Part shown: piece by piece, positions 1 to 11,059 of the stretch | Position numbering within the stretch: position 1 is the first letter of the stretch | How the letters are laid out: the number at the start of each line of letters is the position of its first letter | Assembly (NCBI GenBank): GCA_907163345.1 | Contig: CAJQUN010000002.1 | Location: forward strand, 43,315,754-43,379,753 | Direction of reading: 5' to 3' | Source: Haberlea rhodopensis | Lineage: Eukaryota; Streptophyta; Magnoliopsida; Lamiales; Gesneriaceae | Length of the DNA stretch: 64,000 bases | Translations under genes and position numbers: made by a program | The notes under the pieces: generated by a model | The model's database searches: none | What the model saw: the letters and a program-made list of their open reading frames with translations, nothing else | What the model was told of the DNA's origin: nothing

Positions 1-667
1 AGTCTATTCTATGTGGTATTCTCAATTGTATCTCTTGGGGCACTGTAAGGTTTTATAGGTGTTGAGTTGGTATTATACCATGATGTTCATGATATCGTCT
101 GCCAATAACTTTAGAATTATCTAGCTGGATTATTGCACTTTTGATTTTATTGTTTTTTAAGCAATCCCTTGATTGTTCCCTGCCTTATAGGGTTGATTTT
201 CTTCTCATCCTTCACGTGAAATGCAAAATTAGCTTGAATATGGTGTGGGGTGCGGGAGGTGAGGGAAAATGTTGGGGGGATAATTGCTTGATCCTATCGA
301 AAAATTTCCGTCTGGCTTTCAGTTTCCGAGCACCATTGCTAAGGGATGCTGCGATCCTGTTAGGCAATGGAACTAGAAAATTAGTGCCTGAAATTGATTT
401 ACTGATGCAGCTGATCTTAAAAAGGGTTGATAAATTCGCATAGATTCAATGAATTACTTGTAACTGTATCCAGAGTTTTGGGTACATGAGAAGCTAGAAC
501 GGAGTAAAGTTAAATAGTCTCTTTAAGTCCCCTTTTCCATGTGATTACTTGCGGGACATGGCGAGCCAAAAGATAAACCATATTGAATTTTGACACATGA
601 TCGATGTGGTTGCCTATCTTCCTTTCTGCTAGAGCTATTAAACATCAATTTAACGTTACTCTATTAG
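1..667 (+). other. Intron (upstream part) of the p24 gene
   Basis: No coding exon is recognisable here. The stretch ends in a clear splice acceptor, AG at 666-667, immediately before the first visible p24 exon. The N-terminal exon(s), with signal peptide and first half of the GOLD domain, should lie upstream of the window. An open frame at 141-443 has no recognisable composition and is most likely intronic noise. Confidence 0.6.
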
Positions 668-1392
668 GTGACTTCGCCATATGGAAATACCCTCCATCAA
701 AATGAAAATGCCACACATGGTCAATTTGCATTTACAACTACCGAGTCTGGAAATTATCTGGCTTGTTTTTGGATGGATGGCCATCATTCAGGTGGTGGGA
801 ATATAAGCATTAACATTGATTGGAAGATGGGCATCGCAGCAAAAGATTGGGAGTCAGTTGCACGAAAGGAAAATATCGAGGTTAGTCCTTAAAGTTTACG
901 TGCGACTACCGTTCCCTATTGCAACTTTTTCCCTATTCTTTGATGTCTTTAATAACCAGTTGCACTTAAGTTCATATTAGTTTCAAGAACATTGAGCAAG
1001 AGAATTCGAACTTGGGGTACGGTTGGAACTCACAGTATCTAGTGCTGTTGGAAATAATATTCTTTTGTTGTCGTCTAGTAGGGTGTTGAACTTGATCTAA
1101 GAAAGCTTGAAGGAGCAGTGGAAGCTATCCATGAAAATCTTTTGTATCTTAAAAGCAGGTAAAATATCTTATTCAAATTCTAACTTTTGTTATCATGGTG
1201 TTTATTCATATTTGTTCAACGTCCCAAATTTTTTCTCCGGCTTGTAGAGAAGCTGAGATGCGGGAAGTGAGCGAAAGAACGAATACTCGGGTGGCTTGGT
1301 TCAGTATCATGTCGTTAGGAGTCTGCATCCTAGTTTCAACAGCTCAGATATGGCACTTAAAGCGATATTTTCAGAAGAAAAAGCTCATTTAG
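668..1392 (+). CDS. p24-delta family transmembrane cargo receptor, 3' exons (partial)
   Basis: The coding segments are 668-880, 1082-1158 and 1248-1392, with GT-AG borders and phases that join. p24 proteins are type I membrane proteins that cycle between ER and Golgi and sort cargo such as GPI-anchored proteins into COPII/COPI vesicles. The first visible exon is the C-terminal half of the GOLD domain (VTSPYGN, HGQFAFTTTESGNYLACFW). The second is the luminal coiled-coil stretch (ELDLRKLEGAVEAIHENLLYL). The third carries a membrane segment (VAWFSIMSLGVCILVSTAQ) and a short cytosolic tail ending QKKKLI. The final KKLI fits the KKxx COPI-binding retrieval signal and the tail aromatics fit COPII binding. 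The N-terminus lies outside the window. The gene converges tail-to-tail on the F-box gene. The family is certain; the subclass is inferred from the tail. Confidence 0.93.
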
Positions 1393-2205
1393 ATGAAAAA
1401 TGCTTGATCTACTTGTACTCTGCAGCAATAGTTGACATATTAGGTTTGGTTTCATTTCCACTCTGTTTTGAGATATATATTTTCGAAATATGTTTTTGGA
1501 AACCGTACTGGATATTTCTTGAATTACAGATACTTGATTTATATAGCGGATATCTCTACAAGTTAAAATTGAAATATACTTTATCATAATAGAAACTATT
1601 TTTAAATTTTAAATAATATTTTGTTTAATAAATAAATATAAATTATATAAAATAAAATTTCTTAATTGATGTTTTCATCTATTCATAATGTGAACTATAT
1701 TACAAAATATTGATACATATTATTATAGTCATGTAATTATGCAGCATTCTCTTCATAGTATTCTATTTTCTAAAACTATGTAATTATGCAGCATTCTCCT
1801 CATATATTCTTTAGTCATTTTGTTAAAAATTGTAAAAATGAGTTATTTTCATAAATTAAATTATTTTTTCGGTTAAAAAATCCTAATCTTTTCTTGTTGG
1901 AATTATCTCTTCAATGATTATCCATTAATGGTTGCCTGGAACAAATACTCGGGGTCCAGTTATCACTTAAATTCCTCCGACATTCAAATTAGGGACAGGG
2001 AATAAGAATTTGAAATAGGCTAAAATGAAAATTTTGTTCGTCTTAGGAATCACTGATTCCCTGTATTTGTATATGTGAACGTCCAGAACATGGGACACCA
2101 ATTTATAATATCAATCATCACTTTAATGACACAGGAAATAATGTCTAGAATCAGGTTAGGAGCTAAAAATCCTCTTCAAAAAGTAACAGAAATTAAAAAA
2201 AATAG
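1393..2205. other. Intergenic space between two convergent genes
   Basis: This AT-rich DNA must hold both 3' UTRs and polyadenylation regions of the flanking genes. A short near-duplicate, TATGTAATTATGCAGCATTC, occurs at about 1730-1753 and 1776-1797. I see no coding exon or transposon boundary. Confidence 0.5.
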
Positions 2206-3732
2206 CTATTCAATAGAAACAATCTTGCGATTCATGAATCTGAATCTGCAAATATCCTCAAAGAAATCATCGGTGCTGCTGTGGCTGCTCTTCATCTGAA
2301 GAATCTTTATCGTCATCTTTCTTAAATTCTTTGCATACTTTATCAATGAATCCAACGTACTCATCTTCTGTTCAACATTTAATGGTGATCTAACAGTTAC
2401 CACAACCTGCTCGAGGCATGGAATCAAAAACCTCGAGTTGACCTGGAAATATAGAAGCAGGTTTCTTAGTACAAACGGGAATCTAAAAAAGCATTATTTA
2501 ACTAGAACCTATTGAGAATCGTAATCTATCTTGTAAATACTTCCAAATTCACTGTCTTGTGTGCTTACCTATCCCACAACACTGAAAATTATAAAGCTTT
2601 CTAGGATTTCTTGATTTAGGGACTTACATTTTTCAGGCTATTCTTTTGGCAAAGCGCAGCAAACATGGCACCATGAATGTCAAAAGTCTGCAGCTTTGGG
2701 TGGCTGTTAAAGAAGTCGACCAAGTCAATCTCGGGAAAGGGGAGAAGTGCCTCGGAATCACCGGTGAATTCGACCTTCATGTAGAGGTGCTTAACCTCAC
2801 TTGCCATTTGAAGCATTCTGCTTATAGCATCCCAGCACCATTGCACACCCCTTATGGACAATGTTTCCAATGCCACTAGTTTTCCAAAATCCACCATATA
2901 AACTCTTCCTATCCCACATATCAATAGAATGATCAAATATTTTATTAGGTCAAACTGATACAAGACTACCTATAAGCCACGAAAAAGTACCTGAATTGTT
3001 GGCAATGGAGAGATTTGTTAGGAATCTAGTTTCACAAACCCTGATAAAACTACAACCTTGTACTTCAAGTGACTGAAGCTTTGTTGAGTCTAGTGTGAGC
3101 GAGCAGTTGCCTACTCCAAAAAAATCGATCTTGCACTGCTCAAGATGAGGATTCTCAATGGAAACATATCTCAACCCTTCACAACCAAGAAGAAAAAGCT
3201 GGGTCAAATTAGGACAAGCATGAAGTGCAACAGAGAGTGCGTGTTCTTCCAACCTAGCACCGACTATTTCAAGATTCTTGAGCCTATGGAAAACATCCCA
3301 TTGTGGAGAATATATCATTAACACACCCCAAAGTTTAAGAGACTCCAAATTGGAAGCAGCTCTAATGCAATCCAACTTCGAAGGAATTTCAGTAATAGTC
3401 TGGTGCTCGATAATGTTATCCATTCGGAGCTCGAGGTTCTTCAAAGAGGTTCCTGCTATAGATAGCCATGATGCAAGGCCAGAACTCGAAAATGGGCAAT
3501 AAACCACGAGTTCTTCTAGTTCAACAACCGAGGAAACCATTCGTCTCACTATGGCATCAGGAGCATTTCCATCGGTGAGATTGTCAAAAATATTTCTTGG
3601 AAAAATTAGACTCCTCAAATAAGGGGATGAATCCTTCCATCTCTTGGAGACACAGTTGCAAGATGCTACATCCTTAGCATTGCTGATTAGGGATAAAATG
3701 TATTGGACTATAGCATCAGGTAGTGACTCCAT
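2206..3732 (-). CDS. F-box/LRR (RNI-like) protein, SCF ubiquitin ligase adaptor
   Basis: Three exons read on the minus strand: 3732-2991, 2908-2628 and 2442-2206. Lengths of 742, 281 and 237 nt join in frame to 419 residues. The start is chosen because MESLPDAIVQYILS begins the F-box and an acceptor-like CAG lies just upstream. The N-terminal F-box (about residues 1-40, with CNCVSKRWKDS) would bind SKP1. The rest has degenerate leucine-rich repeats (LESLKLWGVL, LKNLEIVGARL, LTQLFLLGC), and the C-terminus is FBD-like (IPCLEQVVVTVRSP, IKYAKNLRKMTIKI). The length and opening motif resemble the Arabidopsis At1g10780 type as I remember it. The substrate is unknown. All splice borders are canonical and there are no internal stops, so the gene looks functional. 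Confidence 0.92.
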
Positions 3733-4430
3733 TCTCTGAGGAAAATAATCAAACACCTAACGTCCAATATTAAAACACTAAACTAACGTGAAGCGTCAAA
3801 ATTCAAGCATACATTGCTCAATAAATCCACAAAATAAAAGGTAAAAGTGTTCATCTTAATAATATTGGCTAAGCATATACCAAAATCATGCGCGAAAACA
3901 AACAGATTTAGCTGAATCTGGAGTTGTGTAATCAAGAAATCGACAATTCGCAACTTAACATAATATATTACACCAAATTAGAGATAAACAACATCAATTG
4001 TCAAAGTACCACCATGAAGTTTCTTGACCATAAATAGCATTCCTAAAACTTTCAAGATGGAACAATCATTACAATTTTGAAATGCCAACAATTCCGATAA
4101 CCCAGATAAAAAAATAGTTTAATCTCTATTCACACTCACCCATATCACATATATAATTAATCTGATTTAACGTGTAACCCACAATTATTAGATACATAAA
4201 CGAGCTGACTTACAAGAAAGTTAAAATTTCTTTGCGAGGCTTGTGCGAGAAACTAAGGTTAGATTTCGCATCAATTCGAAAGGTACACTTGATATATCAT
4301 AGAGAGATAGTGGCCGAAGATTGAGGGGAGATTTTCAAAATTTGACAGAGAGAGAGAGCGAGTTGTTTCATATTTGGAGTTGAAATGCTGTCAGAAAACG
4401 AAGTGCATGGAAAATTTGAACACCCGCCTA
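3733..4430 (-). promoter_or_regulatory. 5' leader of the F-box gene with a probable UTR intron
   Basis: A strong donor (GTAAGTC on the minus strand, complement of 4207-4213) and an acceptor ending at 3736 suggest a 5'-UTR intron of about 478 bp, so AGA-ATG opens the coding exon. A short GA/CT microsatellite at about 4342-4358 lies in the probable transcribed leader or core promoter; such CT tracts are common there in plants. The intron is inferred from splice consensus only. Confidence 0.5.
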
Positions 4431-4569
4431 GGTTTTCAACCTTTTTTTAAAAAATTGACCGTTCGCCTCTTTTAAATTACTTTGTTATTTATTTTAAACT
4501 ACATATATATTTATTTTTTTAATAAGTTAAATTTTGAATAAATAAACAAATAAATTAAGTAAAAAATAT

Positions 4570-4805
4570 TTATGGGTACATTTGGATTGAAGAATTTGAA
4601 ATCATGGATTTTGAATTCATGATTTCAAATCCATTTGATTGTTTGGATGAATTTATATTGGTGGATTTCAAATCCACAAACTCCTTAATTTATGTAGCTG
4701 TAATGTTAATTATGATGGATTTAAAAAACATCTAAGATTGATGTTATTTCAAATCCATTATTCAAATTCTCACCAAATCAAATTTCTCGATCCAAAAACA
4801 ACATG
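4570..4805. repeat. MITE-like element, imperfect inverted ends
   Basis: The left end reads TTTGGATTGAAGAATTTGA. The complement of the right end reads TTTGGATCGAGAAATTTGA. The interior repeats ATTTCAAATCCA on both strands. The size of about 235 bp, AT-richness and foldback potential fit a non-autonomous DNA transposon. I could not fix the target duplication, so the superfamily is open. Confidence 0.4.
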
Positions 4806-4975
4806 ATAGTTTTTTTCCAAAACATATTAAAATTTATTCCTTATAATATGATCATTACAAAAAGATATATATAATAGAATAAAAACTTAAACTCAAAATT
4901 TGAACAAAAAATTATTTCAATGTAATTATATTTACACTAAATTTATTGTTAATAAATTTATAATTCCTATCAAAA

Positions 4976-5034
4976 CTTAAAATATATACATGCATCACTA
5001 ACCAGCTTAAAATATATACAGGCATCACTAACCT
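4976..5034. repeat. Two tandem ~30-bp units
   Basis: CTTAAAATATATACATGCAT followed by CACTAACC(AG) is repeated once with a single T/G change. It abuts the left end of the dispersed repeat at 5035. Confidence 0.8.
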
Positions 5035-5466
5035 ACTACGATGCACAACTACTTACACGACGACACTGACAAGACACAAGACAGACACGGCGACACAGGC
5101 TTGGACACGCCTGTATATTATATATATATTATACGTGTACTATATTATAAAATACTACAATTCACATTTTTTAAATTCTAAAACCATGTAAAAGCACAAA
5201 AATATTCTAACAAATTCAAGAAGCATATAATAAATGCATGTCACATGAATCAGCATAGTGTCACTCATACTAATATCAAATACGTATCACTTCAATTAAC
5301 ATAAAGTTTAATTAACATGTCCAGATAAAATATAACAACAAAAACATTCCTACCAAATTGAAAAAAACATATAAATAAATGCATGTCACTGAAATCATTA
5401 TAGTATCGCTTTTACTAAAACCAAAAGTACATTACATCAATTAACATAAAGTTTAACTAACACGTC
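5035..5466. repeat. Truncated copy of the 718-bp MITE family seen at 33192
   Basis: It opens CTACGATGCAC and continues with the CACGACGACACTGAC-type end and the interior word AAATGCATGTCACT, twice, in two internal tandem blocks of about 130 bp. The order matches 33192-33660. The right-hand terminal block of the 33-kb copy is absent here, so this copy is truncated or older. Confidence 0.65.
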
Positions 5467-6216
5467 CAATTTTTTCATTCAGTCCCTTCTGTTTGCTTTT
5501 TACGACCGACTTAACATCTTTGACTAAATTGAGCAAATTTTTAAAACTTTAAAATGACAACTTTAGGGATTGAAGCATGAATAGACCCAAACTGTTTTCA
5601 TGTATAAACTCGAATTTTATGTTTTAAATTTTAATAATGAATTAATTTGAAAAAAAAATATAAACATATTTATGGGTAGGATCCGTAGGAAACCAAGACC
5701 TCGAATTAGTGAAGACAAATTATAGTTTATCGTCTTCATAAGTTTAGAGGGAGAGTAGAAATTATTAGTGTCTATCTTGGTTTGGGCTACATTAATGCTA
5801 TCCGCAGGGGTGGTGTCTTGGGGATATCTAGCTATCCATGTGTAATATCAGCACACCACCTTTGGGGTAACAACAACAAAACCCGGTTTGTATGTTTGAA
5901 GTATCATAGAAATGACGTTCCAAGAGATCTGAAAGTTGTTTAATATTGTGGTATAGGGAATTCAGATACCGTTATTAATGAAGTTCTATAATTTGATTGC
6001 AAAAGGTAAAAAGAGAAGGATTATGTGCAAAGAATGGGAGAGGTAAAGAATCAGTAGATTAACAAAGAAGAAAGGAAGCTTTTATGGGTGGTGGCCAGTG
6101 TCAAAATGTTCACTCCCTTCTGCACGTATTCTTTTATACTTTCCTTTATCTTGCAATATAAATTGTTTTTTCTTCTATGTCGACCCTTGCGATACGCTAA
6201 GTTACCAAGTTCAAGA
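5467..6216. other. Intergenic region and upstream region of the thaumatin-like gene
   Basis: About 5475-5590 resembles a dispersed repeat also seen near 28820-28930 (CCCTxCTGTTTGCTTTT, then GACTTAAC). Further right, TATAAATTG at 6155-6163 is a possible TATA box about 55 bp before the chosen ATG. Nothing else is recognisable. Confidence 0.4.
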
Positions 6217-8522
6217 ATGGCCTTCAACTCTGGAACAATAACTACTCTCTTCTCCATTTTGCTTGCTATTTCATCAGGTATCGCTCATCCTTTGTTTTTT
6301 TTTTTTTTGTGTGAAGAAACGTAAATATGTGATGAAAGGCGAAGTATCTGTCAGTCTAATGAGCCAATATTATCTGCTTGTACTAAGTCCCATGATGCCG
6401 GTGCGGATTCGACATTGCGTCAATTTTCAAAAAAATGAGTGTTTCAAAAAAATGAGTGTGGGTGCACCTTAATACGCCTGTATATATATATACAAACACA
6501 CTGATGAAATAAAGTTAAAAATACATAATACATATCATATTTGATATACATGATTTTTATATTATTTACAATCCAATTCAAATCTTTTATTCAATTGCTC
6601 TCCTAATATCAATAATTACTAAATATATTTTAGAGAATGAAAAATGAAAATGAATTATTATTGTTTGATTATAAGATAATGAATTCGAAAAATGAAACCA
6701 AATATTACTTCTGTGTTCAACATTTTGTAATAGTATGAATTTATTAAAAATAACATATTATTTCTGGAGAATTAAGAATGTCTAACATTTAAGTTCACGA
6801 CTTGGTAAAACTTAATATATGACTTAATAAAACTTAGTCGTAAAGCGTCATACGCACACTCAATGCACCAGATCACGACCGGAGCGTCAGTGTGCAACTT
6901 TGTAAAACATATTGCTTGACTTAGTAAAACTTAGTGTGTCTTAAAGCGCATTCGAGACTGGAGCACAAGTATGCGAAGGGGTGTACGATGATTATGTGAT
7001 TTAGTATGTATCTTGCACCAAAGATCTCACAGTCCTAGGTCACCTTGGACGACAGTTAAACTACCGGCTTTGATCATCATCCAAAAACAGAAAAACAACG
7101 TAAACAAAGTTGTGTTCTTGTGTGGTAATCCAACGCACATGATGTGGTTGAATACGCTGCCTTAGTCGCGAATTATCATAATATTGTTCTCTCAATGTCT
7201 TCTTAAATATTTTCTAACTAACGTTACACCACGCAGGTATAAGATTGTCTGAATGCACAAAGTTCACTATGATAAATTACTGCAACGACACCATATGGCC
7301 TGGAATAACCCCTAACAACTTTAGTGGTGGAGGATTTGCTTTGAAACCAAAAGAAACCAAAATCCTCACAGCTCCACCTGCCTGGAATGGGCGGATATGG
7401 GCCCGAACCGGTTGTGATTTCGACACCAACGGCAACGGCACATGCCAGACAGGCAGTTGTGGACGAGCCCTCCAATGCATGGGTCCTGGCAAGCCTCCTG
7501 CTTCAATTGCTGAATTTTCACTCGGAGATATCGACTACTATGATGTTAGCCTTGTCGATGGATTCAACTTACCCATTGTAGTAAAACCCATTGGTGGAGG
7601 CAAAGGCACCTGCAGCTCGGCAGGATGTAATAGCGATTTACGGCCAGATTGTCCATCCGAGCTTGCTCTCAAATCTGATGGAAAGATCATAGCCTGCCAA
7701 AGTGCATGTGGTGTATTCGACACCGATGAGTACTGCTGCAGAGGGGCATACTCGGCTCCCATGGCATGTTTGCCCACAAATTATTCAAGAACGTTCAAAA
7801 CTGCTTGCCCTGCAGCGTATAGCTTCGCTCGTGATGATGCCACAAGCATCGTCACGTGCTCAAGCACAGATTATGTCGTGACATTTTGTTCCTCCAGGTA
7901 TGTGAATAAACACTTCGGCTTTAAAGTAAAAAAGATTATTAAGCTATCCGGATCAAGTAGACAGATAGTTTGAAACTAAGCAGCTTATCTCCTATGGTTT
8001 TCAAATAGGCAGCTTACCCAACGTGGTTTGAAAATAAGTAGTTTACTCACTGTGCTTTGTGAAAATATGCAGACTACACCCATGTACTTTGTGAATAAGT
8101 GCAATACACCTTCCGTGTATGCTATGTTTTGCAAATCATGGGTGCAAAGTGCTAATTTTGAAAATAACAAAGATAAATGTCTATTTATAAGCTACATGAG
8201 TAAAATGTCTATTAATGATATCACAATGACTAAAATATCTATTTATAAATCACATGAGGTTAATTGTCAGTAGTTCCTTTAAATTGCGATGTTAGCTTCC
8301 GTAAAACATTTCCTAGATGCTGACGGTTGGTCTACAATAGCATTTGTAATAAATATTATTCTGTTTTGTGTTTTCTTGACCAGGAATGAAACCGAATGCA
8401 CGTATCACGACGGAAAAGTTGCGTGTAATAGATCAAGTGGCAGGTTGATGGGAGTTACTCAAACCTGGAAGCTCCAGGTAATAGCGTTAGCTGTGGCAAT
8501 CAGCATACTGGTTATGCTTTGA
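6217..8522 (+). CDS. Thaumatin-like protein (PR-5 family) with C-terminal hydrophobic tail
   Basis: Three exons, 6217-6277, 7237-7897 and 8384-8522, join in frame to 286 residues. Thaumatin-like proteins are secreted, disulfide-rich apoplastic proteins that include PR-5 defence proteins. Residues 1-20 form a signal peptide (TTLFSILLAIS). The mature part has the family's landmarks: CTKFTMINYCNDTIWPG, GRIWARTGCDFDTNG, TCQTGSCG, PPASIAEFSLGD, DYYDVSLVDGFNLPIVV and the C-terminal DYVVTFC, with many cysteines matching the 16-Cys scaffold. Exon 3 adds an extension after the thaumatin fold, including a Cys pair. It ends in LQVIALAVAISILVML, which fits a GPI-attachment signal or a membrane anchor, as in some long plant members. 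Introns are 959 and 486 bp, and the first-intron position after the signal peptide is typical. Antifungal activity cannot be inferred from sequence. Confidence 0.92.
7976..8130 (+). repeat. Degenerate ~30-bp tandem repeats in intron 2 of the thaumatin-like gene
   Basis: About five diverged copies of a unit such as GCAGCTTACCCAACGTGGTT followed by TGAAAATAA lie head to tail just after the exon 2 donor. They are intronic and carry no conserved frame. Confidence 0.6.
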
Positions 8523-8850
8523 TTCAATTTTTCGAAAAGGAACTGAAAATCCCACATTTGTCATCAGAATCTGAATCGACATTACAAAATCCCAATTGCT
8601 TGTAGCATCGATATTAATTAATTAAAAAAAGATACTGATAATATTCATCATATCCTTAATTTATGTAGTTTTTGGCTAATACCTTTTTTTACCAACTTAA
8701 AACCGATATCAAAGCATCTCTGCGTCCTACTCCGAGGCAATCTCAGTTCAAAAATTGGGACAACATATCTAACAAACAAATCTGGTGGGGGGTTATAATT
8801 CGCATGACCCAATAATCCCATCACATAACAAATCTTTGTACATAGGTTTG

Positions 8851-9046
8851 GTGGGGTGCGCCAGGCCCTTGCAGTAGTGCAACACAAAGACGACGCACGA
8901 AAGCCCAGACAGCAAGCTGCCTTTATGGACCCTCCCCCTAGAAAAATAAATTTAATATCGTGTGGGCCAATGGCCCACATATCAGATATTAAACTGATAA
9001 GAACAGATACTACACTTGATCTTAGCCAAAAGGCCGAGAAAGGTAT
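8851..9046 (-). ncRNA. U2 spliceosomal snRNA
   Basis: Read on the minus strand, the RNA starts ATACCTTTCTCGGCCTTTTG at 9046 and continues with the invariant TAAGATCAAGTGTAGTATCT, which contains the GUAGUA branch-site recognition element. Stem-loop IIa/b (TGTGGGCCATTGGCCCACA), an Sm-site-like AAATTTATTTTTC and the 3' stem-loops (GTTGCACTACTGCAAGGGCC) follow. The length to the end of conserved sequence is about 196 nt, normal for plant U2. U2 pairs with the intron branch point in the spliceosome. The 5' domain is intact and the promoter is in place, so this looks like a functional gene rather than a retro-copy. The exact 3' end is uncertain by a few bases. Confidence 0.96.
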
Positions 9047-9070
9047 GAGCTTCCTGGTGGATGGAGCGCC

Positions 9071-9121
9071 TCTTTTATATCCATTTCGACATAACACTTT
9101 TATTTTGGAGGCGATGTGGGA
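9071..9121 (-). promoter_or_regulatory. U2 snRNA promoter: upstream sequence element and TATA box
   Basis: On the minus strand TTCCCACATCG (complement of about 9112-9122) matches the plant snRNA upstream sequence element except for the first base. ATATAAAAGA (complement of 9071-9080) is the TATA box, about 25-34 bp before the RNA start. The USE-TATA gap is about 31 bp. Roughly 33-34 bp in plants specifies RNA polymerase II and about ten fewer specifies Pol III, so this is Pol II-type, as expected for U2. Confidence 0.88.
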
Positions 9122-9402
9122 ACAAGGATAGAACAGACTTGCTATATTATTTTATGGACCGCCTTGGGTTAAAGTTCCACTACAAATTAGCGCACTATAT
9201 ATTTATATATATATATGATTTTTTAGAAAAGTTCAAACACACAATTATTAATTATTAATTAATTACTTATTTATTGTGAAATTATTAATTTCAGCTTTAT
9301 AAGCTTTTTCAATAATCAATTTTGACGATTTTTGTTAAATAATTTTTGACCGACGGTTTTGCTATTGATGTTTCGAATTTCAATCGTTGTTTAATTATTT
9401 AA

Positions 9403-9803
9403 GGTATGTTTGAAGTTATAGACAACTGTAGGATATTTTAGAAATTATTTTAATTTTATATTTAGTTGATTTTTTATCACAAAATTATCCGATAGTATTT
9501 ATCTAATTTAATCCAACTTTGTAGCAAAATGACATATATGATATTTCCCACCGTTTTGTTAATATTTCGAAATTTGAAATTCCCTGCAAAAATTCAACAT
9601 ATTTCCTACAACTTAATTCCAAAAATTTGAAATTCCTTCAACTGTTACTGAGTGTATTTTAGTCATTATAACAAACGATAAACATAATCCACTATTTTAA
9701 AATCATATCAAATATCATATAATTTATCACACTATATTATTTATCATCACCTCATAATTTTTTCATTCTCATACTTATCATACAAATAATTTCAAACAAT
9801 ACC
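9403..9803. mobile_element. Tourist-like (PIF/Harbinger) MITE
   Basis: The 401-bp element has inverted ends, GGTATGTTTGAAGTTAT on the left and the complement GGTATTGTTTGAAATTAT on the right. It is flanked by the direct repeat TAA (9400-9402 and 9804-9806). A TWA target duplication and a G-rich TIR start are hallmarks of PIF/Harbinger. There is no coding capacity. Confidence 0.75.
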
Positions 9804-10091
9804 TAAAAGTTCTACATGCGTCGACCATATAATGTTCTTGATTTAAATATGTTATTTCTAATCATAGAAAAACAAAATTTACTGTCAATCTTTATGTTGG
9901 TTTTTATTATATAGTTAAAAAAATCATAATGCAATCTAAGACAGGACAATTATGATTGAAAACTGAAGATTTACATTTACACTAATGACATTTTATTCCT
10001 TGACCTATAAAATATGGTGACAACTTACTAATTTTCTTGCTACTATTACTTAATTCCAAGACTCCCATTCTACATTTCTTGGCTGCATATC

Positions 10092-10356
10092 CTATGTATT
10101 CTCTTTACAATTTGCACTACTTTCATCCATATTTCTACAACATAACTTATCCTGCACAAGATGGTAATCAACATGCTTACACATGTCATGCATCTTGAGA
10201 GATCCAACCTCAGCTGATGTATGATTAGCGCGTTCCAACATCGATAACGATTTTGGCGTCAACTTTTCTAATCTGCGGATGAGTATTTTTTCATGATGGG
10301 CAATCAGCCTCTCCTTTTCAACAATTTTATCTACAAGATTTTCCTCAGCCCAAACA
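10092..10356 (-). pseudogene. Last coding exon (3' part) of an unrecognised host gene, split by copia element D
   Basis: On the minus strand a frame runs from the retrotransposon junction to TAG at 10092-10094. With one copy of the 5-bp target duplication removed, it joins without a stop to 17139-17076 on the other side of the element, giving about 108 codons. An acceptor-like ATTGAG precedes 17139. The peptide is charged and helical (VDKIVEKERLIAHHEKILIR, LEKLTPKSLSMLERANHTSA), suggesting a coiled coil. I do not recognise the family. Upstream exons, if any, should lie beyond 17140, but none could be assigned. The transposon sits in coding sequence, so this allele is probably null. Confidence 0.5.
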
Positions 10357-10759
10357 TGTTAGATGTTTAACATGAATACTAAATCGATTTTCAATGTACC
10401 TAAACATACGGCACACAAATCGAATATGCGGAAATAAAAGTTCAAGATCAGTGTTACCTCCAGCCATTGATATACAGTTTGATCCAGACAGATCTGAAGA
10501 ATTGAGATGCAAGAGGGCTCTTCTAAACCTTATGCAATTCTAATAGATGGTGTATTTTATGAAGTGAATTGCTTGGCTTAGGGACCCCCAGCAGTGTCCT
10601 ATTTATATAAGTGTCTTGCCATCAAAGACTTAGAGTTTGACACAGTTACACCACTTAAAGATAGTGGGTGGTTATCCAGATAGTGCGCAATCTTCTGGAT
10701 TAAATATTCTTGATATTATCTTAATAATATATTAACCAAATTAATATTAATTATTAACA
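10357..10759 (-). repeat. Element D 3' LTR
   Basis: It starts TGTTAGATGTTTAACATG and ends TTATTAACA. A TATA-like ATTTATATAA sits inside. It differs from its partner by A/G in the GATATACAG context and A/C in the C-run before GCAGTG. Confidence 0.95.
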
Positions 10760-11059
10760 TTCTCCACTTGGTTAATATATTCACAAACTGAATAATCAAG
10801 AATATTTCATCATATCAAGAAACAAATACACGAATCATGGCGATGTGTCCTCTTATATTGAGTAGTATCTTCCATGTATCACGATGTATTATGCCTCTTA
10901 AATCCAAATGCGGTAACCTTACTGAATGAATAAACCAATGCTTATTCTAGGTCCAACTTAAGTAATTTTTCCCAAATAACTGAATAATGTACACAACTGA
11001 AGAAGGGAAATATCATAACCGAAAGAGTTTCATTAAATATACAAAAATGTATGTACTAT

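Noticed and set aside
141..443. 100-codon ORF as a separate gene
   Set aside because: It lies in the intron before the p24 exon, has no recognisable motif and has intron-like base composition.
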